Positions 16,054-25,031 of a stretch of 64,000 nt of DNA are shown here, in pieces. Origin of the DNA: Rhodoferax sp. GW822-FHT02A01 (GTDB lineage: Bacteria > Pseudomonadota > Gammaproteobacteria > Burkholderiales > Burkholderiaceae_C); contig NZ_CP152376.1 of NCBI RefSeq assembly GCF_038784515.1, positions 1,922,001 to 1,986,000 of the forward strand, written 5' to 3'. The notes beneath the pieces were generated by a model. It searched no databases, was not told where the DNA came from, and saw only the letters and a list, made by a program, of their open reading frames with translations. Numbering within the stretch: the stretch's first letter is position 1; each line of letters begins with the position of its first letter. The translations under genes were made by a program, and so were the position numbers.

Positions 16054-19011
16054 ATGCTGTATTTTTTCCTGCAAAAAATCCAAAAAAGCTTAAGTAAGCT
16101 TGTTCGATTTATAAAATCCATGGGGGTGAGCTTAGATAAGGCGGATAAGTATTTTCATGAAAAAAAGTATGCAGAAGCCATTGCAGAGGCACAAAAATAC
16201 TTAAAAAGAGAACCTCACAACATACACATCATTCTTTTCATTGCCAACTGTTATGAGTTAATGGGCAAGAAGGCTGAGTCCAAAGAGTATTTTAGACTGG
16301 CGTACACAATAGATGACACCTATGTTCCTGCTATATACCATTGGGCAAGAATGCTTATTGACTCTCATGAAAGCGAGGAGGCGTTGCCTTTACTCGCGCT
16401 TATTAAAGACGATACGATTCTGGCGGAGGCAGTGGATTCTTTGCTTTCTGCCATTTGCATGGACAGGGGAGATGCCTACAGGGCCAAAGAATTTCAACTC
16501 GCCTCATGGATGAGCGATTTTGATAATTTACGTAACGCCAATTGCTATCTCTTTCGACTCGCCTATAACGACAGTAAAGAGATAATTGTTGCCCAAGAAC
16601 ATTGGTTCTGGGCCGAGACGTTAAAGCCCAATAATAAGGCCGTTCAGATCGCATCCGACGCGAATGTAAAAATTTTAGGCAACCTCGTAAAAACTGAAAT
16701 TTCCCCTAAGAAGGAAGGCATCATCAGAATAGGATATTGGGGTAGTGATTTTCGGGACCATTCGGTGCGTTACTTCGCGCGCCCATTGTTGGAAAATCAT
16801 GACCAGACGCGCTTTGAGGTGTTCATCTACAGTGAGAACTTCCTGCATCTGCCAGATGATGCGCAAACAAAGGCATATAGAGCAATTACAAACAACTATT
16901 TTGATGTTTTTGAGCTGAATGATGACCAGGTGGTTGAACTCATTGAGTCGCATGAACTTGATATTCTGGTAGATATTACAGGGCATACATCTGCCAACCG
17001 GTTGCACCTGTTCCAGCAAAAATTGGCGAAAGTGCAAGTAACAGGGCTGGCTTACCCTCCCACCACTGGATTGAAATCCATCGATGTGAAAATGATGGAT
17101 CCTCACATCTGGACTCCACAGGCTCAAAATTTTTATGCGGAAAGCCCAATGGTGCTGCCGCATTCACTCTGGTGCTTCGACCCCTTGGAACCCATTCCAC
17201 GTTCAGAGAATCCGCCCAGATTGGTTAACGGGTTTACCACATATGCATGTTTTGGCAATATCGCGAAGATAACGCCAAAAATACTGGAATGCTGGCGAGA
17301 CATTTTGCAGTCGAATGCCAAAGACAAGCTTCTGATTCAATCCACGGCGTTAGTCGATCCCAACACAGTCCTTTCGTTTCGTGAGCGCCTGGAATCGGCG
17401 GGCATCAATCCTGAGCAGACTGAATTGCGGGGGCCAACCTACGGTGAGTCATTCTGGGCCGTATACAAAGAAGTTGATTTGATACTGGATACCTATCCAT
17501 TCAACGGTGGAACCACTTCCTGTTTCGCCGCGTATGCCGGGGTGCCTATATTGACGCTTTCCGGTCAATCGCTGATCAGTCGTGTCGGGCGCTCCATCAT
17601 GTGCAATCTGGGATATCCGGATTTGGTCTCTGATAGCTATGAAGACTATGTGAAGCGGGCATTGCTGTTTGGCAATGACATCGATTTTCTGCAGGACTTC
17701 CGGACGAATGCACCTGAAAGATTCAAGAACACCAGCCTGGGTAACGGCAGGATGTTTGCGCGAGATTTTGAAGCGGCCTGTGTCGAACTATTGAGCCGAA
17801 TGGAAAAGGGTATTCTGGAGAACCATCCGCAAATTCCGCCATTGCCGGTTGAAACGCTTATTGATCGAGCTCAGACGGTTTGGTACTACGGGAATTTTGA
17901 TGCAGCACAGAGAGTTATTAAACTGTGCTTGGAGAGCTATCCAAATCATGTAGGAGCTTCCTTATTCAAGGTAAAGGAACTCATTCATTTCGGAAGATTT
18001 CAGGAAGCTCTGGATACCATTCAAAGCTATCAGCAATCGGTAAGCGCCGAATTGCCTACGCAACTTGCGATTCAGCGTGTGCATCTCTATATCCTGACAG
18101 AACAGTACGAAGCCGCACAAAAGGCGCTGAAAGCAATCAGTGATCTGGCGCAGAGCCCAGAAGAAGTAAAGATTCAATACAAGCTATTCCAAGCACGCCT
18201 TTTGGTGACTACAAAAGCTCCAAAGGGTGCACAGATGGATGCGCAGGTCCGAAACTTCGAAATTTTAGTTCCGTGCGAAACCGAAGCCGAATTGGATCTT
18301 ATTGCGCAGCAGATTCGCGCCGTATGCGAAATACCTCAAGGTTGGAATGTGCGGTATACGCAGTGCCATCAAAAGTACCGATTATCCAACTACAACGAAG
18401 CGATCACCGCCGCTGACGTAGATATTCTGGTCATCTTGCAGAAGAATTTGCAGGTCCATAATCCGCGATTCTTTTTGGAAATCGCAGAGACATTGGATAG
18501 TGCCGCCCTTATGGGCTGTGCGGGGGCAACACAGTGGCGGCAAAAGGAATGGAGCTTGGATTTGCCTGAATTCAAGTCATGGGGACTTATACGTCCCTTG
18601 CGCAATGATCCGGGCAAATGTGAAGTGCATTTCGCGGGACGCAATGGAAATAAGCTGATTCATGGTGCAGTGGTATTGGACGGAAAATTCCTGGCGTTCA
18701 AACCATCGTTGGTGCAGAAGATCGCGTTCAATGAAGAGCTGGCGGATTCGCAATCACTGGCTGAAGAAGAATGGAGCAACCGAGTGCATATGGCTGGCTT
18801 GGGCGTTTGTATTCACAGGAATGTGGGATTGTTTGTCGGGCAATCCATAGACGCCTATACCGCGAACAGTACACAAGGCAAGAAGATCATTATTGAGAGG
18901 CTTCAATTTGATCCCTTTGCACTGCCTGTACGTGATTTTACAATCGCAACCACGCCGGCCGATACGCCCGCACATGCCGTTGAAATCGCAGACGCATTTT
19001 TTGATTCGTGA
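16054..19011 (+). CDS. TPR/OGT-like glycosyltransferase fused to a StrF-like glycosyltransferase domain
   Basis: A 985-residue protein. Residues about 30-205 are TPR-like helices. Residues about 222-620 match the SPINDLY/O-GlcNAc transferase family (GT41): IRIGYWGSDFRDHSVRYF, ITGHTSANRL, and PFNGGTTSCFAAYAGVP (near 481) with SRVGRSIMCNLGYPDLV. More TPR-like helices follow (about 625-725). The last part (about 733-930) has the pattern of StrF-like family 2 transferases: YNEAI, DILVILQKN, VVLDGKFLAFKPS and a late H-R-N segment, which parallels the two genes downstream on the other strand. It probably glycosylates a protein, possibly the adjacent pilin. The start at 16054 lacks a strong ribosome binding site; residue 24 (MGVSLDKA) is an alternative. 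Confidence 0.85.
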   Translation: MLYFFLQKIQKSLSKLVRFIKSMGVSLDKADKYFHEKKYAEAIAEAQKYLKREPHNIHIILFIANCYELMGKKAESKEYFRLAYTIDDTYVPAIYHWARMLIDSHESEEALPLLALIKDDTILAEAVDSLLSAICMDRGDAYRAKEFQLASWMSDFDNLRNANCYLFRLAYNDSKEIIVAQEHWFWAETLKPNNKAVQIASDANVKILGNLVKTEISPKKEGIIRIGYWGSDFRDHSVRYFARPLLENHDQTRFEVFIYSENFLHLPDDAQTKAYRAITNNYFDVFELNDDQVVELIESHELDILVDITGHTSANRLHLFQQKLAKVQVTGLAYPPTTGLKSIDVKMMDPHIWTPQAQNFYAESPMVLPHSLWCFDPLEPIPRSENPPRLVNGFTTYACFGNIAKITPKILECWRDILQSNAKDKLLIQSTALVDPNTVLSFRERLESAGINPEQTELRGPTYGESFWAVYKEVDLILDTYPFNGGTTSCFAAYAGVPILTLSGQSLISRVGRSIMCNLGYPDLVSDSYEDYVKRALLFGNDIDFLQDFRTNAPERFKNTSLGNGRMFARDFEAACVELLSRMEKGILENHPQIPPLPVETLIDRAQTVWYYGNFDAAQRVIKLCLESYPNHVGASLFKVKELIHFGRFQEALDTIQSYQQSVSAELPTQLAIQRVHLYILTEQYEAAQKALKAISDLAQSPEEVKIQYKLFQARLLVTTKAPKGAQMDAQVRNFEILVPCETEAELDLIAQQIRAVCEIPQGWNVRYTQCHQKYRLSNYNEAITAADVDILVILQKNLQVHNPRFFLEIAETLDSAALMGCAGATQWRQKEWSLDLPEFKSWGLIRPLRNDPGKCEVHFAGRNGNKLIHGAVVLDGKFLAFKPSLVQKIAFNEELADSQSLAEEEWSNRVHMAGLGVCIHRNVGLFVGQSIDAYTANSTQGKKIIIERLQFDPFALPVRDFTIATTPADTPAHAVEIADAFFDS

Positions 19012-19128
19012 ATGGAAGGATCAGATTGGTCTGCGATATATAGCTAGCCTAAGAGATATTTGGGTAGTTCATTTCTCCTGAATTTGGACAAGAGAACGAT
19101 AAATTACTGCCGATGCTCTGTGGATAGA

Positions 19129-19839
19129 TTACGAGCCCCATTTGCCCAAATATCTGGAATAGGATAACATCCACGCAGTACTGCCGTATCCATTTGTATT
19201 GGATTGGTGCGTGAGCGAGATTGGATAAGTGCCCAATCGGAGTCCGTATTTCACTGCGGTTCTGCAGAAATCAAGATCATAAAAATCAAAATCGAATATC
19301 CCGTCAAACCTGACGGGTGACGGAGTGATAACAGACGACTTCACTGCGAAAAAGACTCCATCCAGGACTTTGCACTCCATTGGAGTGGGGCCAAAATCAT
19401 CTTTCATTGATGTTGGATTATCTCCATGACCAATAAAGCCGGACAAGTGACCCACATCCGGGATGAGCGAATTGTTTTCTATGGCTCTGAAGCACCACCC
19501 GGGTTGGGAAGCAACCAGCCGGGTATTTCCGACTACGCCAACAACATCGAAAACGTCCATTGCTGAATGAACGCACTCATCCCAATCCAGATCCCCCAAT
19601 GACTCCAGCCAAACATCGTCATGAACGAATACCAGAATCTCATCAGTCGTTGACGATTCGATATGCCGGTTATAGATATCTGGAAGACCATCCTTGTTGG
19701 TGTAGTGAATGGATGCCTGTATGCCGCCTTTTGACAGGAAGTACTTCAAGCTTCTCCCGAGTGCGGACTCAGACCAGAAGACAGTCTCACTGAGACGCGT
19801 CGCGCTGATGACATGAATGGGCAATTTTTTCTTATCCAT
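19129..19839 (-). CDS. StrF-like family 2 glycosyltransferase
   Basis: A 236-residue protein of the StrF-like glycosyltransferase-2 group. It shows HVISATRLSETVFWSESALG at the start, IYNRHIE, ILVFVHDDVWLES (the DxD-like nucleotide-sugar motif), GVVGNTRL, MECKVLDGVFFAVK and FDFYDLDFCR. It is clearly paralogous to the gene at 19896-20693, with the same order of motifs and similar length, so the two probably arose by tandem duplication. It is last in a reverse-strand group with the second transferase, a methyltransferase and a membrane protein. The sugar and acceptor are unknown; pilin glycan synthesis is the contextual guess. Confidence 0.8.
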   Translation of the reverse strand: MDKKKLPIHVISATRLSETVFWSESALGRSLKYFLSKGGIQASIHYTNKDGLPDIYNRHIESSTTDEILVFVHDDVWLESLGDLDWDECVHSAMDVFDVVGVVGNTRLVASQPGWCFRAIENNSLIPDVGHLSGFIGHGDNPTSMKDDFGPTPMECKVLDGVFFAVKSSVITPSPVRFDGIFDFDFYDLDFCRTAVKYGLRLGTYPISLTHQSNTNGYGSTAWMLSYSRYLGKWGS

Positions 19840-19895
19840 ACCTTGAACCAGATTGTTTCAGTACTTCATGAGCATCAGCTCGGATATTAATATCC

Positions 19896-20693
19896 TTAAG
19901 CCTTGGACCATTTCTCCAAGTAGCTGTTGAATCCTTCAGACCAAGATGTCGTTCCAAAGGAACCGCCACTTTCATGGGTCAAGGGAATCATCCATGTTCC
20001 CATCACCAGACCGCGTTTGGTGGCTTCGCGGCAGAAATCCAGATCGTAGAAGTGGAATTTGAAGCGGGCATCGAAATGCAGCCTAGATCTTTTTAAATTA
20101 ATACCGCGCATGGCAAGCAAAACACCGTCCAGTGCCTTGCACTCCATGGGGACAGGCCCATATGAATCCTTGTCGAGCGTCGGTTTTTTGCCATGCCCAA
20201 CGGAGCCCGTCAAATATCCGTGATCCCAGACGAACTGGCTATTTTCGAGGGATCGAAACAACCAGGCCGGCTGTGTCGGACCAAGTCGGACATTGCCGGC
20301 AACGCCAATAACATCGAAATAGTTCACACCAATTCTGATGCTATCCAGCCAATTCAAATCCTGATGCGACTCCAGCCATACATCATCATGTACGAAAACA
20401 AGAATATCAGAATCGTTCGTGGCATCGATATAGCGGTTATAGATAATCGAAAGACCTTCGGCATTTGAGAACTGGATGTAGATTTTCAAATCCGGACGTG
20501 ATCGATAATCCAACAGGGATTTACCCAAAGCGGACTTCGACCAGAACTCAGCCTCAGACAAGCGCGTGGCACTTACGATATGAACGACTCCCTTTGCGGG
20601 CTTGGCACTCAATTGCCGAATGAGGTTGCCTAAAATGGAGCCTCTTAGAGTCGAGCGGATGACATTGCGGCACCAGAGGTAAGGATGGATCAT
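19896..20693 (-). CDS. StrF-like family 2 glycosyltransferase (paralogue)
   Basis: A 265-residue protein with the same motif series as its downstream neighbour: HIVSATRLSEAEFWSKSALG, IYNRYID, ILVFVHDDVWLES, GVAGNVRLG, PMECKALDGVLLAMR and FHFYDLDFCREA. It has about 30 extra N-terminal residues, with basic and hydrophobic character that could hold it to the membrane. Its ATG overlaps the stop of the methyltransferase upstream by 4 bases, indicating translational coupling. The spacing to the next transferase is 56 bases. Confidence 0.8.
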   Translation of the reverse strand: MIHPYLWCRNVIRSTLRGSILGNLIRQLSAKPAKGVVHIVSATRLSEAEFWSKSALGKSLLDYRSRPDLKIYIQFSNAEGLSIIYNRYIDATNDSDILVFVHDDVWLESHQDLNWLDSIRIGVNYFDVIGVAGNVRLGPTQPAWLFRSLENSQFVWDHGYLTGSVGHGKKPTLDKDSYGPVPMECKALDGVLLAMRGINLKRSRLHFDARFKFHFYDLDFCREATKRGLVMGTWMIPLTHESGGSFGTTSWSEGFNSYLEKWSKA

Positions 20694-21391
20694 TGTGCGG
20701 ATTGTGTTGAGGTAGATTTGCGACCAACCAGCACATATTGGAGAACCTGTCCTCGTTCCAGCAACCTCTCTGGTTGTGCTCCAATATTCCTGGCTACAGC
20801 CTCCAAATCCTCAAGGATCGAAAGACCCCTCTCATCATGAAATATGCGAGGGTGAATGGACACAACGTCGAGGCCAGACGAAGTCAGCAATCGGATCATG
20901 TCGTCGAGAGTAAACCAGCGAATGTGGGTTCTGTCGAATATACCAGCATCGTCCTGCGGCCAAGTGCCTGAAACAAGATTTGCAAATACTGACCAATGCT
21001 GGACATTGGGTATGCAGATCAATGCTGTTCCGGCTGGTTTGAGGCATTTGACAGCTTCAATCAGAGACCTTTTGGGGTCGTATAAATGCTCAAGAACATC
21101 GCCAAAAATAATATGGTCAAAAAAACCATGAGGAAGTCTTTTGGACAGTTCGGCGTCATCAGACCATTTTCCCAAAATATCCAGATTTCTGGTTAAGCCG
21201 ACATCCAATACATCGCGAGCTAAAGATAACTGATCTTCGGCTATCTCAACTCCAACATAATAGAGATCAGGATTTCTGGATTTCGCAGCACGGGCAAGCG
21301 CACCAGCCCCACAACCGAACTCGCACACGCTAGATGCGAACGGAGAAATTAAATCGAGAATGGTCTGATTTATGTTGTTGTAGTATGACAT
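20690..21391 (-). CDS. SAM-dependent methyltransferase (class I)
   Basis: A 233-residue class I methyltransferase. Motif I is VCEFGCGAGALARAA, the acidic residue of motif II is in VGVEIAEDQ, motif IV is FDHIIFGDVLEHLYDP and post-I features follow (LKPAGTALICIPN). This layout is typical of enzymes in polysaccharide and glycan loci that methylate sugars or their lipid-linked precursors. It overlaps the downstream glycosyltransferase by 4 bases and lies 52 bases downstream of a membrane protein gene, so all four reverse genes may be one transcript. Confidence 0.85.
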   Translation of the reverse strand: MSYYNNINQTILDLISPFASSVCEFGCGAGALARAAKSRNPDLYYVGVEIAEDQLSLARDVLDVGLTRNLDILGKWSDDAELSKRLPHGFFDHIIFGDVLEHLYDPKRSLIEAVKCLKPAGTALICIPNVQHWSVFANLVSGTWPQDDAGIFDRTHIRWFTLDDMIRLLTSSGLDVVSIHPRIFHDERGLSILEDLEAVARNIGAQPERLLERGQVLQYVLVGRKSTSTQSAQ

Positions 21392-21443
21392 ATTCGAATG
21401 TGTGCAAATTGAATCACGCTAATATCGAAAATTCCAATATGTA

Positions 21444-21923
21444 TCAAGAATCGGCCTTGGGGACCTCAGAGAACACTTGAATGATATGAGGGGAAGTCAT
21501 TGAAGTTCTCAGTATAATGAGATCAATGAGGGCGCAAGAAGCCATAAAAAGTTCTGGCCATCTTTGCCAATAGTTACTTTTAAATAAGAACAGTATGGTG
21601 TATGTGATGTTCAGAAATGAAGCCAGAGCTAAAAATAAGCGTCCATTTTTCCAAATGAATTGAAAAAACTTCATCCCATTCGGAGTTCTGAAGCCTGCGG
21701 CGACGAAAAGTAAAATAGCGGGGGCCTCAAATAATAATATAAGCAAATAAGGTAAGTGTTCTGAAATATCTTCGAAGTATGAAAATAGAGGTGTAATAAA
21801 AAGGCATGTCGCGAAAAATGCTGCATAACGAAATGAAAATATAATTCCGATCCACAAACGGCCTGGAATGCGCAGCACCCCAAATTCATTCGTATCTAGA
21901 AGGTTTTCGTCAAACTCCGACAT
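21444..21923 (-). CDS. Small integral membrane protein, DUF2919-like
   Basis: The start was set at ATG 21923 (MSEFDENLLDTNEFGVLRIPGRLW), giving 159 residues; the open frame continues 34 residues upstream without support, while GAGA lies about 10 bases before this ATG. Four hydrophobic segments are visible (about 20-40, 45-65, 70-110, 115-135). The opening, a short acidic part followed by GVLRIPGRLWIGIIFSFRYAAFF, resembles the DUF2919 family of small membrane proteins; I am not certain of that. The gene is strongly AT-rich compared with the rest of the window. It starts the reverse group of glycan genes. Confidence 0.6.
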   Translation of the reverse strand: MSEFDENLLDTNEFGVLRIPGRLWIGIIFSFRYAAFFATCLFITPLFSYFEDISEHLPYLLILLFEAPAILLFVAAGFRTPNGMKFFQFIWKNGRLFLALASFLNITYTILFLFKSNYWQRWPELFMASCALIDLIILRTSMTSPHIIQVFSEVPKADS

Positions 21924-22248
21924 GACTGGTATTCTCTTTATCTGATATGTCATGATAATACAGCAGGGAGGGTGTAACAGCCTCAAATGCCGTTGTGTTG
22001 CACAGAATTTATAGCTAACCATCATGGATGCCCATTGCGATGCATGCCTACGTAGCTAATGGCAACGTGAACTAAAATAGGACAGTGTTGGCATTGGGCG
22101 CATGAGAGCCTAATCAATGAGGTTCGGTGGCAATTGCAAATGGGCAACATGCAATGTGTTCATGCTTGAGTAGTTCCTTCCGGGCAAAGTACTGAAAGGA
22201 CGAATCATCACCGCTCTGATAAGTGAGGCCGCTCAATACGCAAGCGTA
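21924..22248. other. Divergent intergenic region upstream of the oligosaccharyltransferase gene
   Basis: About 325 bases between the reverse-strand membrane protein and the forward pglL-like gene. I see no gene, tRNA or strong terminator. AAAGGA at 22195-22200 lies in frame with the downstream gene but is not followed at the right distance by ATG, GTG or TTG, which leaves the true start of that gene open. Confidence 0.5.
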
Positions 22249-23712
22249 TTGATTACATTTCTGTTGGCGCTCCCGTGGCTGAACCCCTTCAGTTTTGGCC
22301 CAACGCCTCCAGTGGCTCAGGGACTCGTGGTCTGGCTTGCAGCGGTGCTGTCCTGGATGCTGTGCGGACTTTCGCCTATCGATCAATCGTTGCGTGTTCG
22401 GCTAATTTCGACGGCATGGCTCTTGGCAGGCGTGGCCAGCGCGGCTTTGGGGCTATTTCAGTATTTCGGCTTGTCGGATGGCTTGAGCCCTTGGGTGAAT
22501 TACCTGGAGGCCGGTCAGGCGTATGCCAACCTCAGGCAACGCAATCAACTTGCCACACTGCTGGCAATTGGATTGTCGTCATTGCTATGGTCAGACGCCA
22601 AACTGGTGCCTGGAGCAGCGTTCGGCGCTACTTCGCAAAGAGCAGCATGGGGATGCGGGGTAATCATGTTGGTCACCGCAGATGCAGCCTCCGGCTCAAG
22701 AACAGGGTTGGTGCAACTCCTACTATTGCTGCTACTGGCACTGCTCTGGAAAAGAAGGCGTGTAGAGGTCACCGGAGTGCTGCTGACCTACACATTGGCG
22801 GCAATCGTTCTACCTCAGTTGGCCGGTTTGGATCCTCAGGGCAGCGGCATTTTGAGACGATTCAGCGAATCCACACCCATCTGCGCGAGTCGACTTACAT
22901 TGTGGACCAATGTGTTGCATCTAATTGGGCAAAAGCCGTGGACAGGGTGGGGTTGGGGGGAGTTAGGCTATGCCCACTTCATAACCTTGTATCCCGGCAA
23001 TCGCTTCTGCGAAATAATGGGAAACGCACACAATCTCCCGTTGCATCTCGCGGTGACCTTGGGTGTGCCCTTTGCGGTACTCGCATGCGGAGCCTTCGCC
23101 TTTCTGCTGTGGCGTGCACAACCCTGGCTGGAAAGACGCGCGTCAAGACAAACGGCCTGGAGTGTGCTGGCAGTCATCGGCATACATAGTTTGTTGGAAT
23201 ATCCACTTTGGTATGGTCCCTTCCAACTGGCTGCGGTAATCGCTATCTGGATACTGTGGAGTACGCGGTCCAGAAGGAAAGAGCCGCACCACCGGTCAGC
23301 ATGGTCTTGGGGCATTGCAATCAGCCTGTTGCTAGCCTTAAGCTATGTCGCATGGGACTACTGGCGCGTCAGTCAGATATACCTACCAGTTACGCAGCGG
23401 GCGCCAGCGTACAGGGACGAAACATTGGAAAAGATCAGCTACTCCTGGATGTTCCAAGATCAGGTCAAGTTTGCCGCTCTGAGTGTTACGCCTTTGACAC
23501 ATGAAAATGCGATCCAAATACATGCGCTGGCATTGGAAATGCTGCACTTTTCTCCAGAAAATATGGTGGTCGAGAAGTTGATTGAGAGTGACCGCATTCT
23601 GGGCCTCAAGACAGAAGAGAAATACCTCTTGGAAAGATACAAGGCCGCTTATCCGAGTGAGTTTTCAAGCTGGCTTGAGCAAGAATCAGCAGCTCGCCAC
23701 AAAACTCCCTGA
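22249..23712 (+). CDS. PglL-type O-oligosaccharyltransferase (Wzy/O-antigen ligase family)
   Basis: A 487-residue polytopic membrane protein of the O-antigen ligase/PglL family, which moves lipid-linked glycans onto pilin or other periplasmic proteins. Family marks are the N-terminal [16 protein letters not shown], a large periplasmic loop with [17 protein letters not shown] (about 257-275) and the PglL-like EYPLWYGPF with HSLLEY (about 317). A soluble C-terminal tail follows. Pilin oligosaccharyltransferases are often encoded near pilA, which fits. The start is uncertain: TTG 22249 is used, but the frame is open back to 22192. Its 3' end overlaps that of moaC by 27 bases on the opposite strand. 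Confidence 0.85.
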   Translation: MITFLLALPWLNPFSFGPTPPVAQGLVVWLAAVLSWMLCGLSPIDQSLRVRLISTAWLLAGVASAALGLFQYFGLSDGLSPWVNYLEAGQAYANLRQRNQLATLLAIGLSSLLWSDAKLVPGAAFGATSQRAAWGCGVIMLVTADAASGSRTGLVQLLLLLLLALLWKRRRVEVTGVLLTYTLAAIVLPQLAGLDPQGSGILRRFSESTPICASRLTLWTNVLHLIGQKPWTGWGWGELGYAHFITLYPGNRFCEIMGNAHNLPLHLAVTLGVPFAVLACGAFAFLLWRAQPWLERRASRQTAWSVLAVIGIHSLLEYPLWYGPFQLAAVIAIWILWSTRSRRKEPHHRSAWSWGIAISLLLALSYVAWDYWRVSQIYLPVTQRAPAYRDETLEKISYSWMFQDQVKFAALSVTPLTHENAIQIHALALEMLHFSPENMVVEKLIESDRILGLKTEEKYLLERYKAAYPSEFSSWLEQESAARHKTP

Positions 23713-24177
23713 CTTACCCCCATGTTTTTCTAGTAGACGAACGCCATTGATGGTCATGCCGCGGTCGACTGCCTTGCACATGTCATAGATCGTCAGGAGC
23801 GCCACCTGCACTGCAGTCAATGCCTCCATTTCAACGCCCGTTGGCCCTACCGTTTCGGCGGTAGCCGTGCACATGACGCATGCAGACACACCCGTGCCTT
23901 CGGCCACCGTTTCAAATTCCAACGCGACCCGCGTCAGTGCGATGGGGTGACAAAGGGGAATCAGGTCGCTGGTGCGTTTGGAGCCCTGAATGCCTGCAAT
24001 ACGGGCGATGCCCAGCACGTCGCCCTTCTTCGAGTTGCCAGACTCGATCAACGCCAGGGTGGTGGGCAGCATTTCTATACGGCCTTGCGCGACCGCAATA
24101 CGGTGCGTCAGTGCCTTATCACTTACGTCCACCATGTGGGCTTGGCCTTGGTTGTCAAAATGGGTGAGGGTGCTCAT
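23686..24177 (-). CDS. moaC: Cyclic pyranopterin monophosphate synthase MoaC
   Basis: MoaC converts 3',8-cyclo-GTP to cyclic pyranopterin monophosphate in molybdenum cofactor synthesis. The 163-residue protein has the family segments [13 protein letters not shown], the conserved [16 protein letters not shown] and [14 protein letters not shown] 24177 ([19 protein letters not shown]) was chosen because it matches usual MoaC N-termini; the frame continues 18 residues further upstream. No other moa gene is in view. It separates the oligosaccharyltransferase from the pilin accessory gene. Confidence 0.95.
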   Translation of the reverse strand: MSTLTHFDNQGQAHMVDVSDKALTHRIAVAQGRIEMLPTTLALIESGNSKKGDVLGIARIAGIQGSKRTSDLIPLCHPIALTRVALEFETVAEGTGVSACVMCTATAETVGPTGVEMEALTAVQVALLTIYDMCKAVDRGMTINGVRLLEKHGGKSGSFVASC

Positions 24178-24242
24178 GGGTAGAAAAAATGGATTTACCT
24201 GTCGTTCATACAATCGCGGTTTATTGCACACATCATACGGAT

Positions 24243-25031
24243 ATGGAACTTGCGCGACTGCCCACTGGACTGAACGATCGCCGCGTATCCCGCATCAAAG
24301 CGGCAGCTATACATCTATTGATCAGTCTTGGCATTGCCGCCTTGGCAGCAGCACTGGTATTTGGCATTTGGTATCCCTATCCCTATCGGGAAATTTCTGG
24401 CGGGCGGGAACTCTTCTTCTTGGTGGTGACTGTTGATGTGATCATGGGCCCTCTCATTACGCTGACGCTATTCAATCCCAAAAAGAAGTCTTTGGAACTT
24501 CGAGTCGATCTAACCATTGTCGCCATATTGCAGTTGCTGGCTCTAACTTACGGATTGTGGACGGTATACGAGGCGCGGCCTGTGCATCTGGTGTTTGAAG
24601 GTGATCGCTTTCGTGTTGTGCACGCGGTGGATATTTCGACGGATCTGCTGCAACAAGTTCCTCAAGGCATTAATGCACTCCCGCTGACAGGGCCAACCAT
24701 GCTGGGTCTGCGGGAATTCAGGGACCAGAATGAGAAGATGCAGTACACCATGGCTGCCATACAGGGGGTACAACTGGCCTTTCGACCGGACCTCTGGCAA
24801 CCTTATTCGGCAAGTGTTAGTCAGGTACTCAAAGCATCAAAACCGGTCAGTGAGCTCACGGCACGGTTTCCCAAACGTGCTTCGAACATTGAGGCCGTAT
24901 TGTCTAAAGTTGGCAGGAATGGACTGTCTGCCAATTATTTGCCATTGATCGGGCGCGACAAATTCTGGACCGCATTCCTTGACCCTGTCACCGCTGAAGT
25001 AATTGCGACCATGCCGCTGGATTCATTTTGA
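24243..25031 (+). CDS. TfpX/TfpZ family type IV pilin accessory protein
   Basis: A membrane protein of about 262 residues of the TfpX/TfpZ family, found next to pilin genes in pseudomonads and related bacteria and needed for assembly of particular pilin types. It has three N-terminal membrane helices ([55 protein letters not shown]) with the family motif [11 protein letters not shown], followed by a periplasmic domain of about 160 residues. An in-frame ATG at 24189 would add 18 residues but lies 11 bases from the moaC start codon. Its presence ties this side of moaC to the pilin gene at 15205. It overlaps the protease gene by 4 bases. Confidence 0.85.
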   Translation: MELARLPTGLNDRRVSRIKAAAIHLLISLGIAALAAALVFGIWYPYPYREISGGRELFFLVVTVDVIMGPLITLTLFNPKKKSLELRVDLTIVAILQLLALTYGLWTVYEARPVHLVFEGDRFRVVHAVDISTDLLQQVPQGINALPLTGPTMLGLREFRDQNEKMQYTMAAIQGVQLAFRPDLWQPYSASVSQVLKASKPVSELTARFPKRASNIEAVLSKVGRNGLSANYLPLIGRDKFWTAFLDPVTAEVIATMPLDSF

